From positions 52,026 through 116,025 of the forward strand of contig JAQGKD010000069.1 in the NCBI GenBank assembly GCA_028290285.1: a stretch of DNA of 64,000 nt, in the 5' to 3' direction. Source of the DNA: Hyphomicrobiales bacterium. Its GTDB lineage: Bacteria; Pseudomonadota; Alphaproteobacteria; Rhizobiales; Beijerinckiaceae. The notes under the pieces are model-generated. The model was not told the DNA's origin. It ran no database searches and worked only from the letters and a program-made list of their open reading frames with translations. Below, piece after piece: positions 7,519-15,732 of the stretch. Every line of letters starts with the position of its first letter. The first letter of the stretch is position 1. The translations under genes and the position numbers were made by a program.

Positions 7519-8520
7519 ATGATACGCAAAATCGTCACAGCCATGGGCCTGCTCGCTGCCGTCGTCCTGCCGAATGTGGCTGCCGCACAGACTGAAGTGA
7601 AGATCGGCATCGGCTTCGGCGTCGGCTTCCTGCCCATGTTCATCGCCGACGAAATGAAGCTCGTCGAAAAGCAGGCCAAGGCGGCCGGTCTCGACGTCAC
7701 CGCCAGCTACCGGCGCTTCTCGGGCTCCTCGGCCATGCAAGATGCCGTGCTTTCGGGCTCTGTCGATGTGGGCGTGTATGGCGTTGCCGCCATGCTCATC
7801 GCCTGGGACAAGGCACGCAACACGCCGCAGCAGATTTTTGGCATCGCGGGCGTGAATTCGAGCCCGCTCGTGCTCGTCGCCAACAAGCCCGACGCCAAGA
7901 CGATCCAGGATCTGGCGCCCACCGACAAGATCGCCATGCCCGCGCTCGTCTCCCCACAGATGTACGCGCTGCAGATGATCGCCGAGAAGATCTACGGCAA
8001 GGGACAGCAGGACAAGCTGAAGCCGCAGGTCGTAGCCCTCCCGCACCCGGAATCGCTGAACGCCATGCTGACGGGCGGCACCGAGGTGAAAGCCTATTTC
8101 TCGACGCCGCCTTTCACGCAGCTCGTGCTCGACAGCGGCAAGGCGAAGGCCATCGCCTCCTCGGAAGACGCCTTCGGCGGCCGCTCGACTTTCCTCGCGG
8201 CTGGCGCCACGAAGAAGTGGCTCGAGGCCAACCCGAAAATGGCTGATGTCCTCGTCAAGGCCATCGACGAGGCCAGCGACATCATCCGCAAGGACCCGAA
8301 AAAGGCCGCTGAAATTTACCTCAAGATCGAGCCCTCCAAGCTGCTCGACCAGGCCCGCGTCGAAGCCATGCTGAAGTCCATGCCCGACGATTTCGGCACG
8401 CCCGTCTACGGCGTGAAGACGCTGGCGGATTTCATGGGCCGTGTCGGCGGCATCAAGAACATCCCGGCCAAATGGTCTGACGTTTTCGTGCCCGCGCTGC
8501 ACGCCTCCGCCAGCAACTGA
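7519..8520 (+). CDS. ABC transporter substrate-binding protein (NitT/TauT type), first of two
   Basis: A 333-aa periplasmic receptor of the NMT1/SsuA family: signal peptide MIRKIV to AAAQ (about residue 23), then KIGIGFGVGFLPMFIADEMKLVEKQAK, a typical lobe-1 start. The GSVDVGVYGVAAML segment forms the ligand-pocket region. GGGAGA precedes the ATG. It is followed by a stable hairpin and then its ATPase and permease genes. The importer is predicted to bring in the compound degraded by the upstream enzymes. A second, different receptor gene closes the operon at 10335. Confidence 0.87.
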   Translation: MIRKIVTAMGLLAAVVLPNVAAAQTEVKIGIGFGVGFLPMFIADEMKLVEKQAKAAGLDVTASYRRFSGSSAMQDAVLSGSVDVGVYGVAAMLIAWDKARNTPQQIFGIAGVNSSPLVLVANKPDAKTIQDLAPTDKIAMPALVSPQMYALQMIAEKIYGKGQQDKLKPQVVALPHPESLNAMLTGGTEVKAYFSTPPFTQLVLDSGKAKAIASSEDAFGGRSTFLAAGATKKWLEANPKMADVLVKAIDEASDIIRKDPKKAAEIYLKIEPSKLLDQARVEAMLKSMPDDFGTPVYGVKTLADFMGRVGGIKNIPAKWSDVFVPALHASASN

Positions 8521-8540
8521 TCTCCTGAAGCATCGTGAAC

Positions 8541-8563
8541 GGCCGGCCCGCGTTGGGCCGGCC
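8541..8563 (+). promoter_or_regulatory. Intra-operon hairpin after the receptor gene
   Basis: Perfect 9-bp inverted repeat GGCCGGCCC/GGGCCGGCC with a 5-nt loop, between the binding-protein and ATPase genes and without a U-run. Such hairpins often protect the 3' end of binding-protein mRNA or reduce read-through, giving more receptor than ATPase. Confidence 0.6.
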
Positions 8564-8578
8564 CAACGAGAGACCAAT

Positions 8579-9396
8579 ATGTCGGACATCGTAGACGTGA
8601 ATACGGCTGAAGCCCTCGCGACGCCGCCCGCCGCGCCGCTGATGCGCGTCGAGGGCGTGACCCTGCAATACAAGACGCCCGATCATCTGGTCACCGCGAC
8701 CTATCGCGTGAGTTTCGACATCCATCACCGGGAGCGCCTTGTGCTGCTCGGCCCCTCGGGCTGCGGCAAGTCCACTCTGCTCAAGGCCATCGCGGGCTTT
8801 CTGACACCCGTCGAGGGGCGCATCACGCTCAAGGACCGCGTCGTAACAGCCCCCGGCCCGGACCGCATGATGGTGTTCCAGGAATTCGACCAGCTGCTGC
8901 CGTGGAAGACGGTGGGCGCCAATGTCGCCTATCCCATGCTCATCAACGGCATCCGCAAGGATGAGGCGCATGCGCGTGCGCTGGAGGCGCTCGCCAAGGT
9001 CAATCTCACGAAATTCGTCGATGCCTTCCCCCACATGCTCTCGGGCGGCATGAAACAGCGCGTCGCCATCGCCCGGGCCATGGCGATGAAACCCGACGTT
9101 TTGCTGATGGACGAGCCCTACGCGGCGCTCGACGCGCTGACGCGCCGCAAGATGCAGGACGAGCTGCTGCAGCTCTGGGAGGACGTGGCTTCACGCTCGT
9201 CTTCGTCACTCATTCCATTGAGGAGGCCGTCGTGGTCGGCTCCCGTGTCGTCGTGCTCTCGCCCCATCCGGGGCAGGTGCGTGCCGAACTGAACTGCCAC
9301 GACCTCGGCTTCGGCCATCGCGACAGCCCCGAATTCGGCCGGCTGACCAACCGCATCACGCACATGCTCTTCGATGACAACTCAGTCGCGCATTGA
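8579..9396 (+). pseudogene. ABC transporter ATPase (TauB/SsuB type), frameshifted
   Basis: The N-terminal 200 or so residues are intact: Walker A GPSGCGKSTLL, Q-loop FQEFDQLLPW, signature LSGGMKQRVAIARA, Walker B VLLMDEPYAALD. At about 9185-9189 (codons gac gtg gct tca) the homology jumps to frame 1. From 9187 it reads GFTLVFVTHSIEEAVVVGSRV, including the H-loop His, and ends at the TGA of 9394-9396. In its own frame the protein stops at 9292 after a nonsense tail lacking the H-loop. One missing base (likely in a GTC codon) explains it. Either the importer is broken in this strain or this is a sequencing/assembly error. Confidence 0.85.
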
Positions 9397-9406
9397 GGAC
9401 GACAGG

Positions 9407-10291
9407 ATGAACGCCATGCCCCGCATGACACCGCCGGTCCGTCCGGAATTCGAATATGACGTGACGGTGCCCGCCGAACTCGGCGACGTCGCAAAGCCAT
9501 TGTCGCCGATGGAGAAGCTCGTCGAGAACACCGCCGTGCGTCGCGGCGTGATCCTCATCTGCATCGCGCTCGTCTGGGAGGCCTATGGCCGCTGGCTGCA
9601 AAGCCCGCTGACCTTCCCGACTTTCCTCGACACGCTCGAAGCCTTGAGGGACGGCATCGCATCAGGCGTCATTCCGCAGCGCCTCTCGGTCACGTTGCAA
9701 ACGCTGGTCGTGGGCTATGCCATTGGTCTCGTGGTGGCCGCCGTGCTGACCACGGTGGCGGTCACGAGCCGCATCGGCACGGACCTGCTCTCGACCTTCA
9801 CGGCCATGTTCAACCCCTTGCCCGCGATCGCGCTGCTGCCGCTCGCCCTGCTCTGGTTCGGCTTGGGCCGTCCCTCGCTTATCTTCGTCATCGTGCATTC
9901 GGTGCTGTGGGCGGTGGCGCTCAACATGCACTCGGGCTTCCTCGCCGTGTCCGACACCTTGCGCATGGCGGGCCGTACGTTTGGGTTGAAGGGCATGCGC
10001 TTCGTGCTCGGCATCCTCATTCCCGCCGCCTTCCCGGCCATTCTCGCAGGTCTGAAAATCGGCTGGGCCTTTGCCTGGCGTACGCTGATCGCAGCCGAAC
10101 TGGTCTTCGGCGTGTCCTCGGGCCAGGGCGGCCTCGGCTGGTACATTTTCGAGAACCGCAACACGCTCGACACGGCCGCCGTCTTCGCCGGCCTGCTCAC
10201 AGTGATGGCGGTCGGCCTGCTCGTGGAAGCCGTCATCTTTCGCGTCATCGAAGCGAAAACCGTCCGGCGCTGGGGGATGCAGCGCGGGTAG
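9407..10291 (+). CDS. ABC transporter permease (TauC/SsuC type)
   Basis: A 294-aa inner-membrane permease with the binding-protein-dependent transport fold. It has a cytoplasmic N-terminus of about 45 residues, six or so hydrophobic segments, and a coupling-helix region SDTLRMAGRTFGLKGMRFVLGILIPAAFPAILAGLK (EAA-like loop). I chose ATG 9407 (AGGA 7 nt upstream) over 9374. The 9374 start would overlap the end of the frameshifted ATPase. It works with the ATPase at 8579 and the receptors at 7519 and/or 10335. Confidence 0.87.
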   Translation: MNAMPRMTPPVRPEFEYDVTVPAELGDVAKPLSPMEKLVENTAVRRGVILICIALVWEAYGRWLQSPLTFPTFLDTLEALRDGIASGVIPQRLSVTLQTLVVGYAIGLVVAAVLTTVAVTSRIGTDLLSTFTAMFNPLPAIALLPLALLWFGLGRPSLIFVIVHSVLWAVALNMHSGFLAVSDTLRMAGRTFGLKGMRFVLGILIPAAFPAILAGLKIGWAFAWRTLIAAELVFGVSSGQGGLGWYIFENRNTLDTAAVFAGLLTVMAVGLLVEAVIFRVIEAKTVRRWGMQRG

Positions 10292-10334
10292 GTCGAACAG
10301 AGCCCGCACACGGGCCGTAACTGGAGGAAATGCA

Positions 10335-11333
10335 ATGCGTGGGTCCAAACTCCTGCGAGCGGCGCTCTTCGCCGGCCTCGCTCTTTCCGCCACCATCCAG
10401 GTCGCGGCAGCAGCCGAACCCTTCAAGGTCGTGGCCTTCGCCGGCGCGTCCAACTGGCCCTTCTGGGTCGGTCAGGAGAAGGGCTTTTTCCAGAAGCAGG
10501 GCCTCGACGTCGCGCTCGCGATCACGCCCAATTCGACGGAAATGGCCAAGAACCTCTTCAACGGCGTCTTCGATCTCGCGCTGACCTCGGTCGACAACAT
10601 CGTCGCCTATGACGAGGGACAGGGCGAGACCGACCTCGGCGGCCCCGCCGATTTCGTCGCGCTCTTCGGAGTCGACAACGGCCTGCTGCACGTCATGGTC
10701 GCCCCCGAGGTAAAGACCTTCGCGGACCTCAAGGGCAAGACGCTCTCGGTCGACGCCATGACGACCGGCTTCGCCTTCGTGCTGCGCGACGCGCTCGCCA
10801 AGAATGGCGTCGATGAGAAAGACGTGACGTGGGTGAAGGTCGGCGGCGGCGCACAGCGCCTGCAGGCACTACTCGAGAACAAGCAGGCAGGCACCCTGCT
10901 CAACACGCCGCTCGATCTCGCGGCCGAGGCCAAGGGCTTCGTTCGTCTGCAGAACTCGTCGCAGGCGCTGGGCGCCTATCAGGGCATCGTCGCCACCACA
11001 CGGCGCGGCGCGGCAGCCGCCAAGCGGGCGCAGATCGTCGCCTTCACGAAAGCATTCAAAGCATCGGTGGATTGGCTGGCCGACCCAGCCAACCGCGAGG
11101 AAGCCATAGCTATGCTCAGCAAGAACATGCGCGGCATGGAGCGCCCGCAGGCTGAACTCGCCTACACCAAGCTGCTCGACCCCAAGAGCGGCATCTATCG
11201 CGACCTGCGCATCGATCGCGACGGCATGAAGACGGTGCTGCGCCTGCGCAGCACCTACGCGGAGCCGAAGAAGGTGCTCACCGATCCCGAGCGTTACATC
11301 GACGATAGCTATCGCACAGAGGCGATGAAATAA
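10335..11333 (+). CDS. ABC transporter substrate-binding protein (NitT/TauT type), second of two
   Basis: A 332-aa periplasmic receptor with a signal peptide (to VAAAAE, about residue 24), then FKVVAFAGASNWPFWVGQEKGFFQKQGLDVALA, the NMT1/THI5-like fold. GGAGG is 7 nt before the ATG. Its sequence is clearly different from the receptor at 7519 (different pocket region TSVDNIVAYDEG). The importer may therefore serve two ligands, or one receptor may signal. Last gene before a GC-rich hairpin at 11342. Confidence 0.87.
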   Translation: MRGSKLLRAALFAGLALSATIQVAAAAEPFKVVAFAGASNWPFWVGQEKGFFQKQGLDVALAITPNSTEMAKNLFNGVFDLALTSVDNIVAYDEGQGETDLGGPADFVALFGVDNGLLHVMVAPEVKTFADLKGKTLSVDAMTTGFAFVLRDALAKNGVDEKDVTWVKVGGGAQRLQALLENKQAGTLLNTPLDLAAEAKGFVRLQNSSQALGAYQGIVATTRRGAAAAKRAQIVAFTKAFKASVDWLADPANREEAIAMLSKNMRGMERPQAELAYTKLLDPKSGIYRDLRIDRDGMKTVLRLRSTYAEPKKVLTDPERYIDDSYRTEAMK

Positions 11334-11341
11334 CCGACCTA

Positions 11342-11369
11342 GCCGCGCCCCAGTTCAGCGGGGCGCGGC
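11342..11369 (+). terminator. Operon-end hairpin
   Basis: Perfect 10-bp inverted repeat GCCGCGCCCC/GGGGCGCGGC with an 8-nt loop, 8 nt after the stop of the last importer gene. No U-run follows. It probably ends the LacI-controlled operon. Confidence 0.6.
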
Positions 11370-11434
11370 GAACCCATCCGCCTGTCGAAACGTTGCCGGT
11401 CTGGAATCCCGCAGGCAGGCGACAGGTGGCATGG

Positions 11435-13102
11435 ATGATCAACGACCTCTGGTACAAGAACGCGATCATCTATTGCCTGTCGGTCGGCACCTACATGGAC
11501 TCCAACGCCGACGGGGTCGGTGACTTCTCGGGCCTCATGCGCCGCCTCGACTACATCAGCGGGCTCGGCGTCACGGCCGTCTGGCTGATGCCGTTCCAGA
11601 CATCTCCATGCCGCGACGACGGCTACGATGTCGCCGATTATTACAATGTCGATCCACGCTACGGTACGCTCGGCGATTTCGTGGAATTCACCCACGCCGC
11701 CAAACAGCGCGGTATCCGCGTCATCATCGATCTCGTGGTCAACCACACCTCGGACCAGCATCCCTGGTTCAAGGCCGCGCGACGCAATCCGGATTCGAAG
11801 TATCGCGACTGGTATGTCTGGTCGAAGAAAAAGCCCAAAAACGCAGACGAGGGCATGGTCTTCCCCGGCGTCCAGAAAAGCACATGGACGCGCGACGAGG
11901 TTGCGAAGGAATATTACTTCCACCGCTTCTACGATTTCCAGCCGGACCTGAACACGTCGAACCCGCATGTGCAGGCCGAGATCCTGAAGATCATGGGCTT
12001 CTGGATTCAGCTGGGCGTGTCTGGCTTCCGCATGGACGCCGTGCCCTTCGTCATCTCCGAAAAAGGAGCCGACGTCGGAAAGCCCGCCGAGCAATACGAC
12101 ATGCTCCGCACCTTCCGCGAGTTCCTGCAATGGCGCGCGGGCGATTCGATCATCCTCGCCGAGGCCAACGTGCTGCCCGACACCGACATGGAATATTTCG
12201 GCGACGACGGCGACCGCATGCAGATGATGTTCAACTTCCAGGCCAACCAGAACCTTTTCTACGCACTGGCATCCACCGACAGCCGCCCGCTCGCCGAGGC
12301 TTTGCAGGCGACGAAGGCGCGGCCCGCCACCGCCCAATGGGGCCTCTTCCTGCGCAATCACGACGAACTCGATCTCGGGCGCCTGAGCGAAAAGCAGCGG
12401 CAGGCGGTGTTCGAGGCCTTCGGTCCGGACAAGGACATGCAGCTCTACGACCGCGGCATCCGCCGTCGCCTCGCACCCATGCTGCGGGGAGATCCGCGCC
12501 GCCTGCGCCTGGCCTACAGCCTCATGTTCACCCTGCCCGGAACACCCGTGCTGCGCTACGGGGACGAGCTGGGCATGGGCGACGATCTCAGCCTGCCCGA
12601 GCGCAATTGCGCGCGCACCCCGATGCAATGGTCGAACGAACCGCACGGCGGCTTCACGAAGAGCGACAAGAAGCTGCCGCAACCCGTCATTTCAGGCGGA
12701 CCCTACGGATTCGAACATCTCAATGCCGCACAACAACGTCGCGACCCCGATTCCATGCTGAACTGGATGGAGCGCATCATCCGCATGCGCAAGGAGGTGC
12801 CGGAGATCGGCTGGGGAGATTTCGCCATCGTCGAGACGACCGACCCGAGCGTCTTCGTCATCCGCTACGACTGGCGCGACAACACGGTCCTGTTCGTGCA
12901 CAACCTCTCCGAAGACGCGCAGGAGGTGACCTTCGGGCTTGGCCCCGTCGCGGCGCAGAACAGCGCGCTCATCAACCTCTTCACCGACGATCACAGCCAG
13001 CCCGACGCGCGCGGCCGCCACAAACTGCTCCTCGAAGCCTATGCATGGCGCTGGTACCGCGTGGGCGGCCTCGATTACCTGCTGAAGCGCAGCGAGGTCT
13101 GA
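11435..13102 (+). CDS. GH13 alpha-amylase family enzyme (trehalose synthase/oligo-glucosidase-like)
   Basis: A 555-aa (beta/alpha)8 glycosidase. The catalytic residues are in place: nucleophile Asp201 (GFRMDA), acid/base Glu243 (LAEAN) and Asp310 (RNHDE). The N-terminal MINDLWYKNAIIYCLSVGTY and the SKYRDWYVW loop resemble trehalose synthase (maltose glucosylmutase) and related enzymes. The maltokinase-type C-terminal extension is absent. A short beta domain closes the protein. I prefer ATG 11435 over an upstream TTG because AGGTGG precedes it. No other glycogen/trehalose gene is adjacent, so transglycosylation versus hydrolysis is open. Confidence 0.87.
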   Translation: MINDLWYKNAIIYCLSVGTYMDSNADGVGDFSGLMRRLDYISGLGVTAVWLMPFQTSPCRDDGYDVADYYNVDPRYGTLGDFVEFTHAAKQRGIRVIIDLVVNHTSDQHPWFKAARRNPDSKYRDWYVWSKKKPKNADEGMVFPGVQKSTWTRDEVAKEYYFHRFYDFQPDLNTSNPHVQAEILKIMGFWIQLGVSGFRMDAVPFVISEKGADVGKPAEQYDMLRTFREFLQWRAGDSIILAEANVLPDTDMEYFGDDGDRMQMMFNFQANQNLFYALASTDSRPLAEALQATKARPATAQWGLFLRNHDELDLGRLSEKQRQAVFEAFGPDKDMQLYDRGIRRRLAPMLRGDPRRLRLAYSLMFTLPGTPVLRYGDELGMGDDLSLPERNCARTPMQWSNEPHGGFTKSDKKLPQPVISGGPYGFEHLNAAQQRRDPDSMLNWMERIIRMRKEVPEIGWGDFAIVETTDPSVFVIRYDWRDNTVLFVHNLSEDAQEVTFGLGPVAAQNSALINLFTDDHSQPDARGRHKLLLEAYAWRWYRVGGLDYLLKRSEV

Positions 13103-13106
13103 GGCC

Positions 13107-14891
13107 TCAATGCCCCGTCAGAGGCCAGACGTAGGCGATGAGCGGCACCCCCACGATCAGCACCGTGGCCGACAGCGGCGCACCCAGCCGTGCATAGTCG
13201 CCGAACTTGTAGCCCCCGGGCGACATTACCAGCATGTTGCACTGGTGGCCGATTGGCGTGAGGAAATCGCAGGCCGCGCCCAGAGCCACCGCCATGAGGA
13301 AGGGGTCGGCCCCGTAGCCGAGCGTCTTGGCGAAACCGACCGCGATCGGTCCCATCACCAGCACGGTCGCCGCATTGTTGAGGAACGGCGTCACCGCCAT
13401 GGCAGCGACCATGACAACCGCCAGCAGGCCGTAGGCCGGCAATCCCTTCCCGGCCATAGCGAGCCAGCTCGCGATAACATCGGTCGCCCCTGTCGTGCTC
13501 ATGGCATCGCTGACCGGAATGAGCGCGCCGAGCGTGATCAGGACGGGCCAGTCGATGGCATCGTAGATCTCGCGCGCCGCGATGCCGCGCGTCAGGATGG
13601 TGAGCACGGCAGCCCCGAAGAAGGCGGTGGGCACCGAGACGAAGCCGCCCGCCATGAGCCCCATGGCCGCGACGAGAATAATCACCGGCAAGGGCGTGGC
13701 GCGTGAGCGGCCGATGCCGACGTCTCGTGCGGCGAGCGGCAGGCAGCCGAGTTCCGCCAGCGTCTCGGCCATGCGGCTGCGATCCCCCTGGAAGACGACC
13801 AGATCGCCCTGCTGGAAGCGGAAATCCTTCAGCCTCTGCGCCCGCTTGCGGCCCGAGCGGCTGACGGCCATGACGTTGATGCCGAACCGTTGATAGAGCC
13901 GCAGCTGCTCTGTGCTCCAGTCGATCATCACCGACCCGGGCATGACGACTGATTCCACCTCGCCGACATGATCCTCGCCCTCACCTCCTGCGGGCGCGCG
14001 TTCGTGCCTTGCGTGTTTCAGCGCGGTTCGCGTGCAAAAGGCCTCGATGGCGGCCGGATCGCCTTCGATGAGCAGCACGTCGCCGGGCCGGACGATCTGG
14101 GTGGCGGGATTTGAAAAGCGCTTGTGCGTCCCCCGGATGAGCGTGGAAATGGTGACATCTCCGTCGCCCTCCTTCTCGAGCGCGGCGACGTCCTGGCCCG
14201 CAAAGGCCGAGTCCTCGGGCACATGGATCTCGGCTGTGTAGCCGAGACCGCCGAAGGCTGCGTCCATCGACGCGTCGTTGCGCTTGCGCACCGGCAGCAG
14301 TCGATGGGTCAGGACGAGCACGACGAGTCCCGCCAGCATGACGGGCAGGCCGACCGGCGTGAAATCGAACATGCCGAACGGCGTGCCAGTCATGTCCGCG
14401 CGCAGCTTCGAAACGATGATATTGGGCGACGTGCCGACCAGCGTCACGACCCCGCCGAGCAGCGAGGCGAAGGACATGGGCATCAGGAGCCGCGAGAGTG
14501 GCGTGTCGTGCTTTCGCGCAATCTGACTCGCCACCGGCATCATCATCGACAGCGCGCCGATGTTCTTCACCACTGCCGAAAGCAGGGCCACCCCGCCGGC
14601 AAGTCCCGCGACCTGTCGCGTCGAGGTCGTGAGGAAGGGCGAGATCCGCCGCACGAGCATCTCGATCACGCCCGATTTCGACACTGCCGAACCTACGATC
14701 ATGGCCGAGGCGACGATGATGACAATGTCGTCGCCAAAACCCTTGAAGGCATCCTTCACCGGCACGATGCCGCTGACCATGGCCGCGAGGAGGGCGAGCA
14801 TGGCGACGATGTCGTAGCGAAGACGTCCCCATGCGAAGAGGGCCATCATCCCGAGGACAACGGCGAAGGCGAATGCTTGGGGGAGTGTCAT
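13107..14891 (-). CDS. SLC13/DASS-type permease with two RCK_C domains
   Basis: A 594-aa membrane carrier. The N-terminal half has five or six hydrophobic helices with the re-entrant motif LVGTSPNIIVS (about residues 150-160). The centre (about 210-380) holds two TrkA-C/RCK_C modules (RPGDVLLIEG; QQGDLVVFQG). The C-terminal half repeats the fold with PFLNNAATVLVMGPIA and TPIGHQCNMLVMSPGGY. This layout is that of sulphate/dicarboxylate or unknown-anion members with a ligand-sensing insert. It is convergent with the GH13 gene (4-nt gap). The substrate cannot be read from sequence. Confidence 0.88.
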   Translation of the reverse strand: MTLPQAFAFAVVLGMMALFAWGRLRYDIVAMLALLAAMVSGIVPVKDAFKGFGDDIVIIVASAMIVGSAVSKSGVIEMLVRRISPFLTTSTRQVAGLAGGVALLSAVVKNIGALSMMMPVASQIARKHDTPLSRLLMPMSFASLLGGVVTLVGTSPNIIVSKLRADMTGTPFGMFDFTPVGLPVMLAGLVVLVLTHRLLPVRKRNDASMDAAFGGLGYTAEIHVPEDSAFAGQDVAALEKEGDGDVTISTLIRGTHKRFSNPATQIVRPGDVLLIEGDPAAIEAFCTRTALKHARHERAPAGGEGEDHVGEVESVVMPGSVMIDWSTEQLRLYQRFGINVMAVSRSGRKRAQRLKDFRFQQGDLVVFQGDRSRMAETLAELGCLPLAARDVGIGRSRATPLPVIILVAAMGLMAGGFVSVPTAFFGAAVLTILTRGIAAREIYDAIDWPVLITLGALIPVSDAMSTTGATDVIASWLAMAGKGLPAYGLLAVVMVAAMAVTPFLNNAATVLVMGPIAVGFAKTLGYGADPFLMAVALGAACDFLTPIGHQCNMLVMSPGGYKFGDYARLGAPLSATVLIVGVPLIAYVWPLTGH

Positions 14892-14969
14892 GGGTGCGCC
14901 GGTCTGGACCTAAGGCTCCGCCAACGCGCGAACCCGCCATCCGTTCGACCGCGCCTTGCGATAGATGGA

Positions 14970-15635
14970 TCAGAGCCCGCTCATCTGCGGGGGATCGAGG
15001 CGGATGGTCCGCGTTTTCCATTGCGCATGAAGCCCTCGCAACTCGGGCGGCACTTTCATCGGGCCGCAGCGCGTCAGGGCGTCTGCCAGCGCCTGGCCAG
15101 CTGCGACCTCCTTCGCATTATGCGCACCGAGCACCATGGGCTTGCCGGACAATGCGCCCTGCACGTCGAACTCGACCTTCACCAGGGGCATATAGCCCTG
15201 CCCCGCCGCGTCCAGGCTCGGCCAGCAGCGGCGCAATTGCTCCGCGAAGCTCGTGTCGAGCACGCGCCAATCCGCCGACGTCATTTTGCGGGGTGCGACA
15301 TCCGCCGGCGGAATGAGCCCAGGCGGCGTCACTGCGGCCATCTTGCGCGGCCCATCGACACCGGAGGCAATCTGGCGGCTCAACTTGTCCCGATCCTCGG
15401 CAGCATACCGCGTACTCGTGGGCGCAACCGGGCGCTCCGCTTCCACGACGCGCGTGTCACGAGCGGGCTTGTGAGTACTGACGAAATAATAACCGCCGAC
15501 GGCTGCCAGGCCGAGCCCGGCCGTCATCAGCAATGTGCGGCCGTGCCGGAAACCGCTTCCGCTCGTCGCTCGCCGTCGCCCGCCTGTCCGCTTCGATGCC
15601 ATCCCGTGACTCCACTCGTTACGTATGGTCATCAA
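14970..15635 (-). CDS. Membrane-anchored protein with TonB/TolA-C-like domain
   Basis: A 221-aa protein. A basic N-terminus (KRTGGRRRATSGSG) is followed by one hydrophobic anchor (TLLMTAGLGLAAVGGYYFV, about residues 35-53), a linker, and a C-terminal domain. That domain reads FAEQLRRCWPSLD, then VKVEFDVQGALSGKP, then ADALTRCGPMKVPPEL, and resembles the TolA/TonB C-terminal fold of rhizobial envelope proteins, with two Cys likely bonded. An inner start Met lies at 15602. No Tol or Exb genes are nearby. The role is probably in envelope integrity, but that is inference. Confidence 0.7.
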   Translation of the reverse strand: MMTIRNEWSHGMASKRTGGRRRATSGSGFRHGRTLLMTAGLGLAAVGGYYFVSTHKPARDTRVVEAERPVAPTSTRYAAEDRDKLSRQIASGVDGPRKMAAVTPPGLIPPADVAPRKMTSADWRVLDTSFAEQLRRCWPSLDAAGQGYMPLVKVEFDVQGALSGKPMVLGAHNAKEVAAGQALADALTRCGPMKVPPELRGLHAQWKTRTIRLDPPQMSGL

Positions 15636-15732
15636 GGCGCGAATTCCTTAACACGCCGTTAACCATCGCAATCTCCCCGGAACCCAAGTCCCGCCAAGCC
15701 ATTGACGGCGGCCACTCAGGCTGGGACGAGGC

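Noticed and set aside
11339..12682. 447-residue minus-strand frame opposite the GH13 gene
   Set aside because: Antisense of a gene with intact catalytic residues; no motif of its own.
14124..15662. 512-residue plus-strand frame opposite the SLC13 and TolA-like genes
   Set aside because: Repetitive His/Arg-rich translation, antisense of real genes.
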